A stretch of DNA of 64,000 bases from Sphingopyxis italica (GCF_011926545.1 NZ_JAATIT010000002.1:310001-374000); one strand, 5' to 3'. Counted from the stretch's first letter, positions 1-8,176 are shown. The notes: generated by a model not told the origin, from the sequence alone. Translations and numbers: made by a program.

Positions 1-221
1 TAGCCGACCTCGTCATAGTCAGCGACGTCGATGGGCGTATAGGTCACTCCGCCGATTTTGTACGGATCGCCGATCGTCACCGGTACATCGGTCACGCCCG
101 TGACCGCAGGCGCCGGGCTCGCCGTCGGTCCTGCTTCGCGTTTACCGTCCAAACTGCCGCAACCGGACAGCAGCAACGCTGCCCCGGCCATCAAGCCCCC
201 GCCCCTAACGATCGATTTCAT
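1..221 (-). CDS. rlpA: RlpA-family septal ring lipoprotein, N-terminal part only (runs off the window)
   Basis: The gene runs leftward off the window edge, so only about 73 residues are visible. The product begins with a positively charged, hydrophobic signal sequence ending in the lipobox LLSGC, with Cys21 as the lipidated residue, so it should be an outer-membrane lipoprotein. After a short Ala/Pro linker comes GDPYKIGGVTYTP followed by YDEVGYA, the stretch that precedes the double-psi beta-barrel in RlpA proteins. RlpA is a septal peptidoglycan-binding protein with lytic transglycosylase activity in some species. The ATG overlaps the 3' end of the upstream lytic transglycosylase gene by 17 bp, so the two cell-wall genes probably share a transcript. 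The catalytic domain is not visible and cannot be judged. Confidence 0.8.
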   Translation of the reverse strand, partial: MKSIVRGGGLMAGAALLLSGCGSLDGKREAGPTASPAPAVTGVTDVPVTIGDPYKIGGVTYTPIDVADYDEVG

Positions 222-1269
222 CCGCCAGCAACCCCACAGATAATGCGTAAAAATTGGAACAATTATAGTCCAATATCGCACGATAGTTACCGGTCAGCAA
301 ATATGCGGTCCGGCCAGGTCCATCGGGTTCGAGCAGAGTCGCCTGCACATTGCCATCGGGCCAGCGTCCGTTGACCGACCGAATGCCGGCCGCGCGCCAT
401 TCGGCCATCGATCGCCAACGGCTGTGACGATCGAAGACGCGCGGGCAGCGCGTCGGGGTCAGGCGATTGGCGACCGCGCCGCGATTGAAGCTCGCGGGGA
501 CCGTGACGGCGACGCCCCAGGGTTGCCCGGCGCGCCAGCCGGCGTTGCGAAGATAAGAGCCGATCGACTCGATCGCGTCGGCTTCGCTCGACCAGATCCG
601 CGCGACGCCGTCGCCGTCGCCGTCCTCGGCGACGCGGAGATAGACCGACGGCAGGAATTGGGGATAACCGAAGGCGCCGGCCCAGCTGCCCTTCAGCACG
701 CCGCGGGGCACGCCGCGCTCGACCATCACCAGCGTCGCGATCAACTCGGGCTCGAACAGGCTGCGGCGGCGTCCTTCATAGGCCAGGGTGGCGAGCGCCT
801 CGGGCAGGTCGAAACCGCCCGTGACCTGGCCATAGGCGGTTTCATGGCCGTAAATGGCGATCATGATGCTCGTCGGAACGCCGGTGCGCTGCTCGATCCG
901 CGACAGAAGCGGGAGCAACCGGTCATGGACGCGGCGCCCGCCGCCGATGCGCGCGGCATCGACATGCTTCGCCCTGTACGGCGCGAAAGCCGGGATCGGG
1001 GTGTTGGGGTTCGGCGGGCTGCCCAGATTGTCGCGGTCGAGCGCGACGACGCGCGGATTGTAGCGCAGCCCCGCCGTCACCCGGTCGAAGGTCGTGCGCG
1101 ACACGCCGCGCGCCTGCGCCTTCGGCCATAGCGACTGGACATAGGTATCGAAGCCGGCATCGCCGCTCTGCGCATGAAGCGGCGCCGAAGCGGTGAGCAT
1201 CCATGCCGACAGGAAAGCGGCAGCGATCCCGAAAAGGCGTCCGGCTCTGAAACTTATAGCGTGTATCAT
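205..1269 (-). CDS. MltB-type lytic murein transglycosylase
   Basis: A secreted enzyme that would cleave the MurNAc-GlcNAc bond of peptidoglycan to give 1,6-anhydro products. The 354-residue product has a signal peptide ending near LHAQ (residue 34) and a single SLT_2/MltB-like domain. The candidate catalytic Glu is residue 143 in YGHETAYG. The acidic stretch EDGDGDGVARIW resembles the calcium-binding loop of MltB, and GAFGYPQFLPS is a further family motif. I chose the ATG at 1269 because GGTGGGGAC lies just before it; an in-frame ATG at 1281 has no ribosome binding site. The 3' end overlaps rlpA. No C-terminal peptidoglycan-binding domain follows the catalytic domain. Confidence 0.88.
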   Translation of the reverse strand: MIHAISFRAGRLFGIAAAFLSAWMLTASAPLHAQSGDAGFDTYVQSLWPKAQARGVSRTTFDRVTAGLRYNPRVVALDRDNLGSPPNPNTPIPAFAPYRAKHVDAARIGGGRRVHDRLLPLLSRIEQRTGVPTSIMIAIYGHETAYGQVTGGFDLPEALATLAYEGRRRSLFEPELIATLVMVERGVPRGVLKGSWAGAFGYPQFLPSVYLRVAEDGDGDGVARIWSSEADAIESIGSYLRNAGWRAGQPWGVAVTVPASFNRGAVANRLTPTRCPRVFDRHSRWRSMAEWRAAGIRSVNGRWPDGNVQATLLEPDGPGRTAYLLTGNYRAILDYNCSNFYALSVGLLADEIDR

Positions 1270-1413
1270 GTCCCCACCCATAAGGCGTGTCTCGCACAGA
1301 TGCGAGCGGCTTGGCTAGGTCGCCGCAGGACGAGGCGAGTCATTCGCGCGGTGGGTCGAGCGGGCAAGGTTTCGCTTGCCGCCGGGCGCCGCCGCGCTAT
1401 GGCGGCGGGCCAA

Positions 1414-1503
1414 GGACAGGTGGCCGAGTGGTTTAAGGCAGCGGTCTTGAAAACCGCCGTGGGTGCAAGCTCACCGTGGGTTCGAATCCCACCCTGTCCG
1501 CCA
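1414..1503 (+). tRNA. tRNA-Ser (anticodon UGA)
   Basis: A 90-nt class II tRNA. The acceptor stem pairs GGACAGG (1414-1420) with CCTGTCC (1493-1499), the discriminator is G1500 and CCA is encoded at 1501-1503. The anticodon stem GCGGT/ACCGC encloses loop CTTGAAA with anticodon TGA at 1448-1450, which reads UCA. A long variable arm (GTGGGTGCAAGCTCAC) and the T-loop GGTTCGAATCC are present. The encoded CCA is immediately followed by the stop codon of the converging gene. No integrase or direct repeat nearby suggests use as an attachment site. Confidence 0.97.
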
Positions 1504-2586
1504 TCAGGCGAAATGCAGCCGGCGATATTTCCCGCGGAAATAGAGCAAGGGGTCGCGGTGCGGTTCGAACTGTGCACGGACGACCCGGCCGACAAGGATG
1601 AAATGATCGCCCGCCTCGTGAAGCGATTCGCGCTGGCATTCGAACGACACGAGCGAACCGCCGAGCAGCGGCACACCGGTTTGCCCCGGCGCCCACGGCT
1701 GGTTGGCGAAACGATCCTCGCCCCTGGCAGCAAAACGGTTCGACGCGGGCTGCTGGCCGATTTGCAAGACGTTGACCCCGAAATGCGCCGCCCCGCGAAG
1801 CACCGGCGCGGTTCCCGCCGTGTTGGCGATGCACACGAGCAGCAGCGGCGGGTCGAGCGAAACCGAGGTGAAGCTGTTCGCGGTCAGCCCCACGGGCGTT
1901 CCCGCCGCGTCGAGCGCGGTGACGATCGTGATGCCGGTCGCGAAGCAGCCCATGGCGTCGCGCAGCGTGCGCGGGTCCGATCCGGCCTTGAATTCCATGG
2001 CCTCGCGCGGCTGGCGGCGCTCGAGGAATTCGAGGAGCTGGCCGAGCAATGCCTCTTTACGGTCGGAGGCAAGTTCGAGGTCGCATTCGTTGATGTCGGC
2101 GCTCTCGCCGAACGGCAGTGCCGCGTTGAATGCCTCGCTGGCCGCGCTGTCTTGCGCGGGCGAGAAGCCGCCGCGTACGACCAGCGTGGGCAACGCCAGC
2201 CGCGCTGCGACCCCGCTTTCAACGGCATCCTCATCGACCGGCATGTCGACGAGAACGAGGCCCGCGGCGAGATGCGCGCCGTCGAGCCCCAGCGCGCGCG
2301 TCGCGATCCAGCTGCCGCGCCCAGCGGCCACCACCACCGGGCGCGATCCCATCTGGGCGAGCACCGCTCTGAGATCTTCGATATGCGGCGCGAGTTCCCT
2401 GTCGCCGCGAAGGTCGAGATTCACGACGCGGCGGCCCGAAAGCACCAGCGCTTCGGCGACCTCGCGCCACGCGGTCCGGCCCTGCCCCACCTCGGGGACC
2501 AACAGCACGGCGGGGTCATTTTCGTCGCCGAGCATGTCGGCTGCCAGAGGAACTCCGCCGAAACCCTTATATTCGATGAGGCTCAA
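1504..2586 (-). CDS. Degenerate alpha/beta-hydrolase domain fused to a flavin reductase domain
   Basis: A two-domain protein of 360 residues. Residues 1 to about 195 follow the alpha/beta-hydrolase fold (LLVPEVGQGRTAW, then VVNLDLRGDRE, then VVVAAGRGSWIA). The nucleophile elbow reads AGRGSW instead of GHSxGG, so Arg90 sits where the serine should be and hydrolysis is unlikely. From about residue 205 the sequence is a typical FMN-binding flavin reductase of the DIM6/NTAB family (RDAMGCFATGITIVTA, LTANSFTSVSLDPPLLLVC), which would supply reduced flavin to a monooxygenase. I prefer the TTG at 2586 because AAGGGGG lies 8 nt upstream; an upstream in-frame TTG at 2649 has no ribosome binding site. 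No partner monooxygenase is adjacent. The stop codon abuts the 3' end of tRNA-Ser with no gap. Confidence 0.75.
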   Translation of the reverse strand: MSLIEYKGFGGVPLAADMLGDENDPAVLLVPEVGQGRTAWREVAEALVLSGRRVVNLDLRGDRELAPHIEDLRAVLAQMGSRPVVVAAGRGSWIATRALGLDGAHLAAGLVLVDMPVDEDAVESGVAARLALPTLVVRGGFSPAQDSAASEAFNAALPFGESADINECDLELASDRKEALLGQLLEFLERRQPREAMEFKAGSDPRTLRDAMGCFATGITIVTALDAAGTPVGLTANSFTSVSLDPPLLLVCIANTAGTAPVLRGAAHFGVNVLQIGQQPASNRFAARGEDRFANQPWAPGQTGVPLLGGSLVSFECQRESLHEAGDHFILVGRVVRAQFEPHRDPLLYFRGKYRRLHFA

Positions 2587-2699
2587 ACATCCCCCTTGCC
2601 GCGCCGGCGGGCGCGGACGCCGGCGGGCTTCGATACCATCAGATTGCAAAGAATCGGATCATATCGAAAGCGGTCGCGGCGCGCCAGCGTGGAGGCGCG

Positions 2700-3680
2700 T
2701 CAGGCGCGCAGCGAGGCGAGCCGCTGATCGACGATCGCGTCGGCCTCGGCGATGATCCGGTCGATCAACTGCTTGCAGGTCGGGATGTCGTGGATCAGTC
2801 CCTGCACCATGCCCGCCCAGAAAACGCCCTTCGACAGATCGCCGCTCTCGAGCAATTCGCGGCCCGCCTTGCCGTTCACCAGTTCGGCGACATCGGCGAA
2901 GGTGGCGTCGGGAACCGCGAGGCGGCGCACGACCTCTTCGCTCACGGCGCTCTTGCCGACGCGCGCGGTGTTCTTGAGGCTGCGGAAGATCAGGAAGCTG
3001 CCGCGCTCGTCATTCTCGACATAGGCCTGTTTCACATTGTCGTGGATCGGCGCCTCGACGGTTGCGCAGAAGCGTGTGCCCATGTTGATGCCCTCGGCGC
3101 CCAGCGACAGCGCCGCGACGAGCCCGCGCCCGTCGCCGAAACCGCCCGACGCGAGCATCGGGATCTTCACCTTGTCGGCGGCGGCGGGGATCAGGATCAG
3201 CCCCGGGATATCGTCCTCACCCGGATGACCGGCGCATTCGAAGCCGTCGATCGAGATGATGTCGCAGCCCGCGCGCTCGGCCGACAGCGCGTGGCGAACC
3301 GCGGTGCATTTGTGGAGGATGGTGACGCCATGGGGTTTCAGCATCTCCCAGATCTCGCGCACCGCCTGCGTTCCCGCGGTTTCGACGATCTTGACCCCGC
3401 CGTCGATGATCGCCTGCGCATAGGCTTTGTAATCGGGCGCGTTGATCGTCGGAAAGACGGTCAGGTTCACGCCGAACGGCTTGTCGGTCATCGCGCGGCA
3501 CCGCTCGATCTCGGCGGCGAGCGCCGCGGGGGTCGGCTGGGTCAGCGCGGTCAATATGCCAAGGCCGCCGGCGTTCGACACCGCGCTCGCCAGTTCGGCA
3601 TAGCCGACGCTCTGCATCCCGCCCTGGACGATCGGATGTTCGATCCCCAGCATTTCGGTGATGCGTGTCTTGAAAGCCAT
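2700..3680 (-). CDS. Nitronate monooxygenase (2-nitropropane dioxygenase family)
   Basis: An FMN-dependent TIM-barrel enzyme of 326 residues that would oxidise alkyl nitronates to carbonyl compounds and nitrite. Family motifs are HPIVQGGMQSVGYAELA near the N-terminus, the phosphate-binding SGGFGDGRGL, and GAEGINMGTRFCAT. The ATG at 3680 follows AGGAGG at good spacing; an upstream in-frame ATG has no such site. It is divergent from an acyl-CoA dehydrogenase gene, and the palindrome at 3740 lies 59 bp upstream of its start, so both may answer to one regulator. Members of this family near acyl-CoA catabolic genes are often annotated only by homology, and the true substrate is unknown. Confidence 0.85.
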   Translation of the reverse strand: MAFKTRITEMLGIEHPIVQGGMQSVGYAELASAVSNAGGLGILTALTQPTPAALAAEIERCRAMTDKPFGVNLTVFPTINAPDYKAYAQAIIDGGVKIVETAGTQAVREIWEMLKPHGVTILHKCTAVRHALSAERAGCDIISIDGFECAGHPGEDDIPGLILIPAAADKVKIPMLASGGFGDGRGLVAALSLGAEGINMGTRFCATVEAPIHDNVKQAYVENDERGSFLIFRSLKNTARVGKSAVSEEVVRRLAVPDATFADVAELVNGKAGRELLESGDLSKGVFWAGMVQGLIHDIPTCKQLIDRIIAEADAIVDQRLASLRA

Positions 3681-3739
3681 TCGATCCCTCCTGTGCGGTC
3701 CTGCCCTTACGGCATCTTCGTTCCGGTCCATGAAATAAC

Positions 3740-3755
3740 TTGACGCTTACGTCAA
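3740..3755. promoter_or_regulatory. Palindromic operator candidate, copy 1
   Basis: TTGACGCTTACGTCAA is a perfect 6-bp inverted repeat (TTGACG/CGTCAA) around 4 bp. It lies in the divergent region between the nitronate monooxygenase and an acyl-CoA dehydrogenase, ending 45 bp before the ATG at 3801. A near copy with matching flanks stands at 5026-5041 at almost the same distance from the next start. The design resembles operators of LiuR- or PsrA-type regulators of acyl-CoA catabolism, but no such regulator is encoded here and the protein that binds is unknown. Confidence 0.65.
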
Positions 3756-3800
3756 CGTCGGGTTGACTAAGAAGGTGGTTAGATAGCGAAGGGAATCGGA

Positions 3801-4982
3801 ATGACGGCGGGCGAAGGCATATCGGATCGGGCGCTGGCCATCGCCGCAAAGGTCGAAGCTTTCGTGCGCGAAACCGTCGCCCCTTATGAAGCCGACCCGC
3901 GCCGCGACCATCATGGCGCGCCGACCGACGAGCTGGTCATGGAGATGCGCGAGCATGCCCGCGCCGCCGGTGTGCTCACTCCCCACATTCTGAGCGACGG
4001 CAGCCACCTCAACCAGCGCGAGACCGCCGTCGTATTGATCAAGAGCGGCCTGTCGCCGCTCGGTCCCCTCGCCTGCAACACGATGGCCCCCGACGAGGGC
4101 AATATGTATCTGCTCGGCAAGGAAGGCAGCGCAGAACTCAAGGCGCGTTTCCTGAAGCCGATGGTTGAGGGCCGCGTTCGCTCGGCCTTTTTTATGACCG
4201 AGCCCGCCGAGGACGGCGGCGCCGGGTCCGACCCGTCGATGATGAAGACGACGTGCCACCTCGACGGCAATCATTGGGTCATCAACGGGCGCAAGACCTT
4301 TATTACCGGTGCGCAGGGCGCGCGTGTGGGCATCGTGATGGCGAAGGCGGAAGAAGGCGCGTGCATGTTCCTCATCGACCTGCCCGATCCCGCCATCCGC
4401 ATCGACGATGTGCCGAACACGATCGACAGTTCGATGCCCGGCGGTCACGCGACGCTGACGATCGACAATCTGCGTGTGCCCGCCGACCAGATGCTGGGCG
4501 AGGCTGGCGAAGGCTTCCGTTATGCGCAGGTCCGCCTCTCTCCTGCCCGCCTGTCGCATTGCATGCGCTGGCTCGGCGCCTGCATCCGCGCGCACGAGAT
4601 CGCGACCGACTATGCCAATCGTCGCGAGGCGTTCGGCAGGCCGCTGATCGAACATGAGGGCGTGGGTTTCATGCTCGCCGAGAATATGATCGACTTGAAG
4701 CAGGCGGAGTTGATGATCGACTGGTGCGCGGGCGTGCTCGACACCGGATCGCTCGGTACGGTCGAAAGCTCGATGGCGAAGGTCGCGGTGTCGGAGGCGC
4801 TGATGCGCATCGCCGACCGCTGCGTGCAGGTGATGGGCGGCACCGGCGTGACGGACAAAACGATCGTCGAGCAGGTGTTCCGCGAGGTTCGCGCCTTCCG
4901 CATCTACGACGGCCCGACCGAGGTCCACAAATGGAGCCTCGCGAAGAAGATCAAGCGCGACTGGAAAGCCGGGCTCGCCTGA
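3801..4982 (+). CDS. Acyl-CoA dehydrogenase (ACAD10/11-like)
   Basis: An FAD-dependent dehydrogenase of 393 residues that would introduce an alpha,beta double bond into an acyl-CoA. It shows the usual N-terminal helical domain, beta-barrel domain (FFMTEPAEDGGAGSDPS, flavin contact; VINGRKTFITGA) and C-terminal helical domain (ANRREAFGRPLIEHEGV, VQVMGGTGVTD). In the loop that carries the catalytic Glu in medium-chain enzymes, this protein has IYDGPTEVHK, with Asp370 at the base position, as in ACAD10/ACAD11 relatives. GAAGGGA precedes the ATG. It is the first gene after the palindrome at 3740 and is followed by a second palindrome before the next dehydrogenase, so it may be a separate transcript under the same control. 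Confidence 0.9.
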   Translation: MTAGEGISDRALAIAAKVEAFVRETVAPYEADPRRDHHGAPTDELVMEMREHARAAGVLTPHILSDGSHLNQRETAVVLIKSGLSPLGPLACNTMAPDEGNMYLLGKEGSAELKARFLKPMVEGRVRSAFFMTEPAEDGGAGSDPSMMKTTCHLDGNHWVINGRKTFITGAQGARVGIVMAKAEEGACMFLIDLPDPAIRIDDVPNTIDSSMPGGHATLTIDNLRVPADQMLGEAGEGFRYAQVRLSPARLSHCMRWLGACIRAHEIATDYANRREAFGRPLIEHEGVGFMLAENMIDLKQAELMIDWCAGVLDTGSLGTVESSMAKVAVSEALMRIADRCVQVMGGTGVTDKTIVEQVFREVRAFRIYDGPTEVHKWSLAKKIKRDWKAGLA

Positions 4983-5025
4983 CAGGGGCGCCAGTTGATC
5001 CCGCTCCCTCGCCGCGTCAAAATAC

Positions 5026-5041
5026 TTGACGTTTACGTTAA
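5026..5041. promoter_or_regulatory. Palindromic operator candidate, copy 2
   Basis: TTGACGTTTACGTTAA is an imperfect inverted repeat (5 of 6 pairs). It differs from the 3740 site at two positions, and similarity continues on both sides: AC before it and CGT then GG after it. It ends 44 bp before the ATG at 5086, against 45 bp for copy 1. The conserved placement supports a shared operator for the acyl-CoA genes on the + strand. Confidence 0.65.
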
Positions 5042-5085
5042 CGTTCGGATGATGGCCGAAAGCAAAGGGTAGAGGAAACGGGGCG

Positions 5086-6180
5086 ATGTCGATTTTGTAC
5101 GACGAAGGGCAGCACGCGATCGCGACCGAGTCGCGGCGCGCGCTTGAGGGGCGGGTCAGCAAGGACGATCTGCTGCCGCTGCTCCAGACCAGCGGCCGAT
5201 ATCACGAGAATTTCTGGACGACGGCCAAGGAACAGGGCTGGACGGCGCTCGCGCTTCCCGAGGCGTTTGGCGGACTCGCGCTGGGCCTCGTCGAGCTGGG
5301 GCTGATCGCGCATCAGGCAGGACGATCGCTCAGCGGTGCGCCGTTCCTGACGTCGAGCTTTGGCGCGGCGAAGGCAATCGAGCTTTACGGTAACGACACG
5401 CAAAAGGCGCGCTGGCTTCCCGGGCTTGCAAGCGGCGAGACGATCGGCGCGGTGGCGTTCGCGGCGGGGCCCGATCCCTTGCCCGCCCGGCCCGGCGTCG
5501 CGCTGAAGGCAGGCAAGCTCGGCGGAAGGGCTGTCGGCGTATCGGGCGGGCTTTTCGCCGATGTCGCTGTTGTTTTCGCCGACGAGGGCGGCACGTCTGT
5601 GCTGGCAATCGCCGATTTGGCCGGCGTCGCACGCGACGCGATCGACAGCTTCGACAACAGCCGTTGCATCGCCGATCTGACCTTTGCCGACACACCCGCC
5701 GAAACGCTCGTAACCGGTGAGGCGGCGCGCACCGCGGCACTCCATATTCTTGCATTGCAGGCGGTCGTCACCGCGCACGAACAGACAGGCGGCGCCGAGG
5801 CGCTGATGGAGACCGCGCGCGATTATGCTTTGACGCGCAAGGCTTTCGGTCAGCCGATCGGCGCCTTTCAGTCGATCAAGCACCGCATCGCCGAGCTCTA
5901 CGGCCTCGTCGAACTCGCGCGCGCCAATGCGATCCACGCTGCGGCGCGCGAGGAACAGGATGACTTCATCATCGCGGCCGCCGCCGCGCGGCTGTCGGCG
6001 ACCGAGGCATATGACACCGCCGCGCGCGACTGCGTCCAGATCCATGGCGGCATCGGCGTGACGTGGGAGATCGGATTGCATCTGCACATACGCCGCTCGC
6101 GTACACTCGCGCTCGAACAGGGGAGCAGCTTCTTCTGGGAGGATGTGCTCGTCGACCGGCTGGCAGGAGGCGCCGCATGA
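5086..6180 (+). CDS. Acyl-CoA dehydrogenase-like subunit, probably non-catalytic partner
   Basis: A 364-residue acyl-CoA dehydrogenase homologue. The N-terminal helices contain LALPEAFGGLALGLVE, the middle domain is short, and the C-terminal domain keeps the FAD contact motifs ALTRKAFGQPIGAFQSIKHR and VQIHGGIGVTWE. No Glu is found at either usual catalytic position: the region equivalent to xxERxxA reads LALQAVVTAHEQTGG, and the C-terminal loop lacks a YEG-type motif. The stop overlaps the ATG of the next dehydrogenase (ATGA). In actinobacterial sterol side-chain catabolism, paired genes of this kind form alpha2beta2 dehydrogenases with one catalytic subunit. I infer the same arrangement here. 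Confidence 0.82.
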   Translation: MSILYDEGQHAIATESRRALEGRVSKDDLLPLLQTSGRYHENFWTTAKEQGWTALALPEAFGGLALGLVELGLIAHQAGRSLSGAPFLTSSFGAAKAIELYGNDTQKARWLPGLASGETIGAVAFAAGPDPLPARPGVALKAGKLGGRAVGVSGGLFADVAVVFADEGGTSVLAIADLAGVARDAIDSFDNSRCIADLTFADTPAETLVTGEAARTAALHILALQAVVTAHEQTGGAEALMETARDYALTRKAFGQPIGAFQSIKHRIAELYGLVELARANAIHAAAREEQDDFIIAAAAARLSATEAYDTAARDCVQIHGGIGVTWEIGLHLHIRRSRTLALEQGSSFFWEDVLVDRLAGGAA

Positions 6181-7382
6181 CCGATCTCGAAACCTATCGC
6201 GCCAAAGCTGCGGCTTGGTGCGAATCGATGGTTCCAACATTTGGAAAGGCGGCGCGCAAGGGGCTGGCCGTCGAGGAAGATCTCGCGCTCGGCCGCCGTT
6301 ACCAGAAGGCGAAATTCGACGCGGGTTATGCCGGCATCAACTGGCCGACCGACCTCGGCGGCCAGGGCCTTGGCCACCTCGAAAAAATCACTTTCGAGGG
6401 CGAGGAGATGAAGCACGGCTTCCCGAACGTCTATTTCGGGATTTCGCTCGGCATGCCCGTGCCGGTGCTGATGCAGTTCGGCAGCGACCGCGAGTTTGTG
6501 AAGGAGCGCGTGCTGAAGGCGCTGCAAGGCGAGGAAATCTGGTGCCAGCTCTTTTCCGAACCCTCGGGCGGCACCGATCTTGCCGGCCTGCGCACCCGCG
6601 CCGAGACCGACGGCAACGGCTGGAAGATCAACGGGCAAAAGGTCTGGACCAGCTGGGCGCAATATAGCGATTATGGCGTCATCGTCGTGCGCACCGACCC
6701 GACGGTCGCGAAGCACAAAGGGCTCACCTATTTTTGGGTCGACATGAAGGCGCCGGGCGTCACGGTGCGCCCGATCAAGCTCGCGGGTGGCGACAGCCAT
6801 GTGAACGAAGTTTTCTTCGACGATGTGAAGATCAGCGACGACCATCGCATGTCGCCGGTCGGCGGCGGCTTCGCCGTCGCGCTCGCGACGCTGATGATCG
6901 AACGCTATGTCGCGACCGACAGCGCGGGCTTCGGTCCGCACCTCGATCTGTTCGTCGATCTTGCGAAAGAGGTCCGGCTGAACGGCCGCCCCGCGATCGA
7001 GGACGGCCGCATCCGTCAGCAGATCGCGCGCAATTACGCGATGCGCGCCGGACTCGATTCGATCAACCGCCGCGCGCGGCTGATGATGCAGGCGGGGATG
7101 ACGCCGGGTCCCGAAGGTTCGCTCAACAAGCTCGTCGCGGTGCGCTCGCGCCAGAAGCTGTCCGAACTCGCGCTCGACCTGCAGGGGACCGATGCCTTTG
7201 CGTTCGACGAACATGCCTCGCTCAAGGACGACTGGGCGTCGAGCTGGATCAATGCGCCGACGGGCCGCATCGCGGGCGGGTCGGACGAAACTTTGCTCAA
7301 CACGATCGCAGAGCGCATCCTCGGGCTTCCGCAGGACCATCGCCCCGACAAGGGCATCCCCTTCAACCAGATTCCGGCCTGA
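6177..7382 (+). CDS. Acyl-CoA dehydrogenase, probable catalytic subunit
   Basis: A 401-residue acyl-CoA dehydrogenase. Visible features are LFSEPSGGTDLAGLRTRAE (flavin loop), WKINGQKVWTSWAQYSDYG (beta domain) and NEVFFDDVKIS. The helix motif LMIERYVATDS puts Glu242 at the position of the catalytic base in isovaleryl-CoA dehydrogenase-like and ChsE4-like enzymes. The C-terminus has IAGGSDETLLNTIAERILGLP. It starts inside the stop codon of the preceding homologue, which lacks this Glu, so the two are likely translated together and assemble as a heteromer. The substrate is not evident; the nearby racemase suggests a 2-methyl-branched chain. Confidence 0.88.
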   Translation: MTDLETYRAKAAAWCESMVPTFGKAARKGLAVEEDLALGRRYQKAKFDAGYAGINWPTDLGGQGLGHLEKITFEGEEMKHGFPNVYFGISLGMPVPVLMQFGSDREFVKERVLKALQGEEIWCQLFSEPSGGTDLAGLRTRAETDGNGWKINGQKVWTSWAQYSDYGVIVVRTDPTVAKHKGLTYFWVDMKAPGVTVRPIKLAGGDSHVNEVFFDDVKISDDHRMSPVGGGFAVALATLMIERYVATDSAGFGPHLDLFVDLAKEVRLNGRPAIEDGRIRQQIARNYAMRAGLDSINRRARLMMQAGMTPGPEGSLNKLVAVRSRQKLSELALDLQGTDAFAFDEHASLKDDWASSWINAPTGRIAGGSDETLLNTIAERILGLPQDHRPDKGIPFNQIPA

Positions 7383-7393
7383 GGAGCCTCCCC

Positions 7394-8176
7394 ATGAAAA
7401 TCGATTCCAGCATATCGGCCGTGGTCACCGGCGGCGCGTCGGGCCTTGGCCGCGCGACCGCCGAGGCGCTCGCCGCGTCGGGCGCGAAGGTCGCGATCTT
7501 CGACATCAACGATGCGCTCGGCGAGGAGGTCGCGGCGTCGATCGGCGGGCTTTTTGTTCATGTCGACATCACCGATGAACACTCGGTCCTCGATGGCTAT
7601 GCCAAGGCGCGCGCCGCGCATGGGCAGGAGCGCGTCTGCGTCCATTGCGCGATGACCTCGCGCCGCGGCAAGACGCTCGCCTATGACAAGGAAACCGGAG
7701 GCTATCGCCGGACGCCCACCGCCGACTATGCCTTTGGCGTCGAAGGCATATTGACCGCGAGCTATCGTGTTGCATCGATCGCCGCCGAAGGCATGGCTAG
7801 CCTTCCCGAAATGGAAGATGGCGAACGCGGCGCGATCGTGCTGACTGCCTCGGTCGCGGCGCAGGATGGCCAGATCGGCCAAGTCATCTATGGCTCGGCA
7901 AAAGCCGGCGTGAACGGGCTTGTCCTGCCGATGGCGCGCGACCTGATGGATCTCGGCATCCGCGTCAATTCGATCATGCCGGGCGTGTTCGGCACGCCGC
8001 TCCTCAATAATATGAACCCGAAGGTGAAGGAGAGCCTAGAAGCCTCGGTCCCCTTCCCCAAGCGCCTCGGCAAAGCCGAGGAATATGCGAGTCTCGCGAT
8101 GGAGATGGTTCGTAATACCTATTTCAACGGCCAGGCGGTGCGCCTCGATGGCGCCATTCGCATGGCTCCCCGCTAA
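7394..8176 (+). CDS. SDR-family dehydrogenase (3-hydroxyacyl-CoA dehydrogenase type 2-like)
   Basis: A 260-residue short-chain dehydrogenase/reductase that probably oxidises a 3-hydroxyacyl-CoA with NAD+. The nucleotide-binding motif is TGGASGLG (12-19), followed by Asp37 after strand beta-2 (AIFDIND), which favours NAD+ over NADP+. The catalytic set is Ser153, Tyr166 and Lys170 in YGSAK. RVNSIMPGVFGTPLL near residue 195 is typical of the 17-beta-HSD10/HADH2 group. GAGGAG lies 8 bp before the ATG, and it follows the dehydrogenase pair by 11 bp in the same operon, between the first oxidation step and the thiolase. Confidence 0.86.
   Translation: MKIDSSISAVVTGGASGLGRATAEALAASGAKVAIFDINDALGEEVAASIGGLFVHVDITDEHSVLDGYAKARAAHGQERVCVHCAMTSRRGKTLAYDKETGGYRRTPTADYAFGVEGILTASYRVASIAAEGMASLPEMEDGERGAIVLTASVAAQDGQIGQVIYGSAKAGVNGLVLPMARDLMDLGIRVNSIMPGVFGTPLLNNMNPKVKESLEASVPFPKRLGKAEEYASLAMEMVRNTYFNGQAVRLDGAIRMAPR

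Noticed and set aside
1414-1503. tRNA-Ser as attachment site of a genomic island
   Set aside because: No integrase, no direct repeat of the tRNA end, and no change to mobile-type genes on either side.
1174-2727. Long + strand open frame of 517 codons
   Set aside because: It runs over the tRNA and antisense to the hydrolase-flavin reductase gene, with Arg/Ala-rich sequence and no recognisable motif; typical of GC-rich DNA.
3747-5162. 471-codon frame on the - strand
   Set aside because: Antisense to the ACAD10/11-like gene and rich in His, Arg and Asp; no family match.
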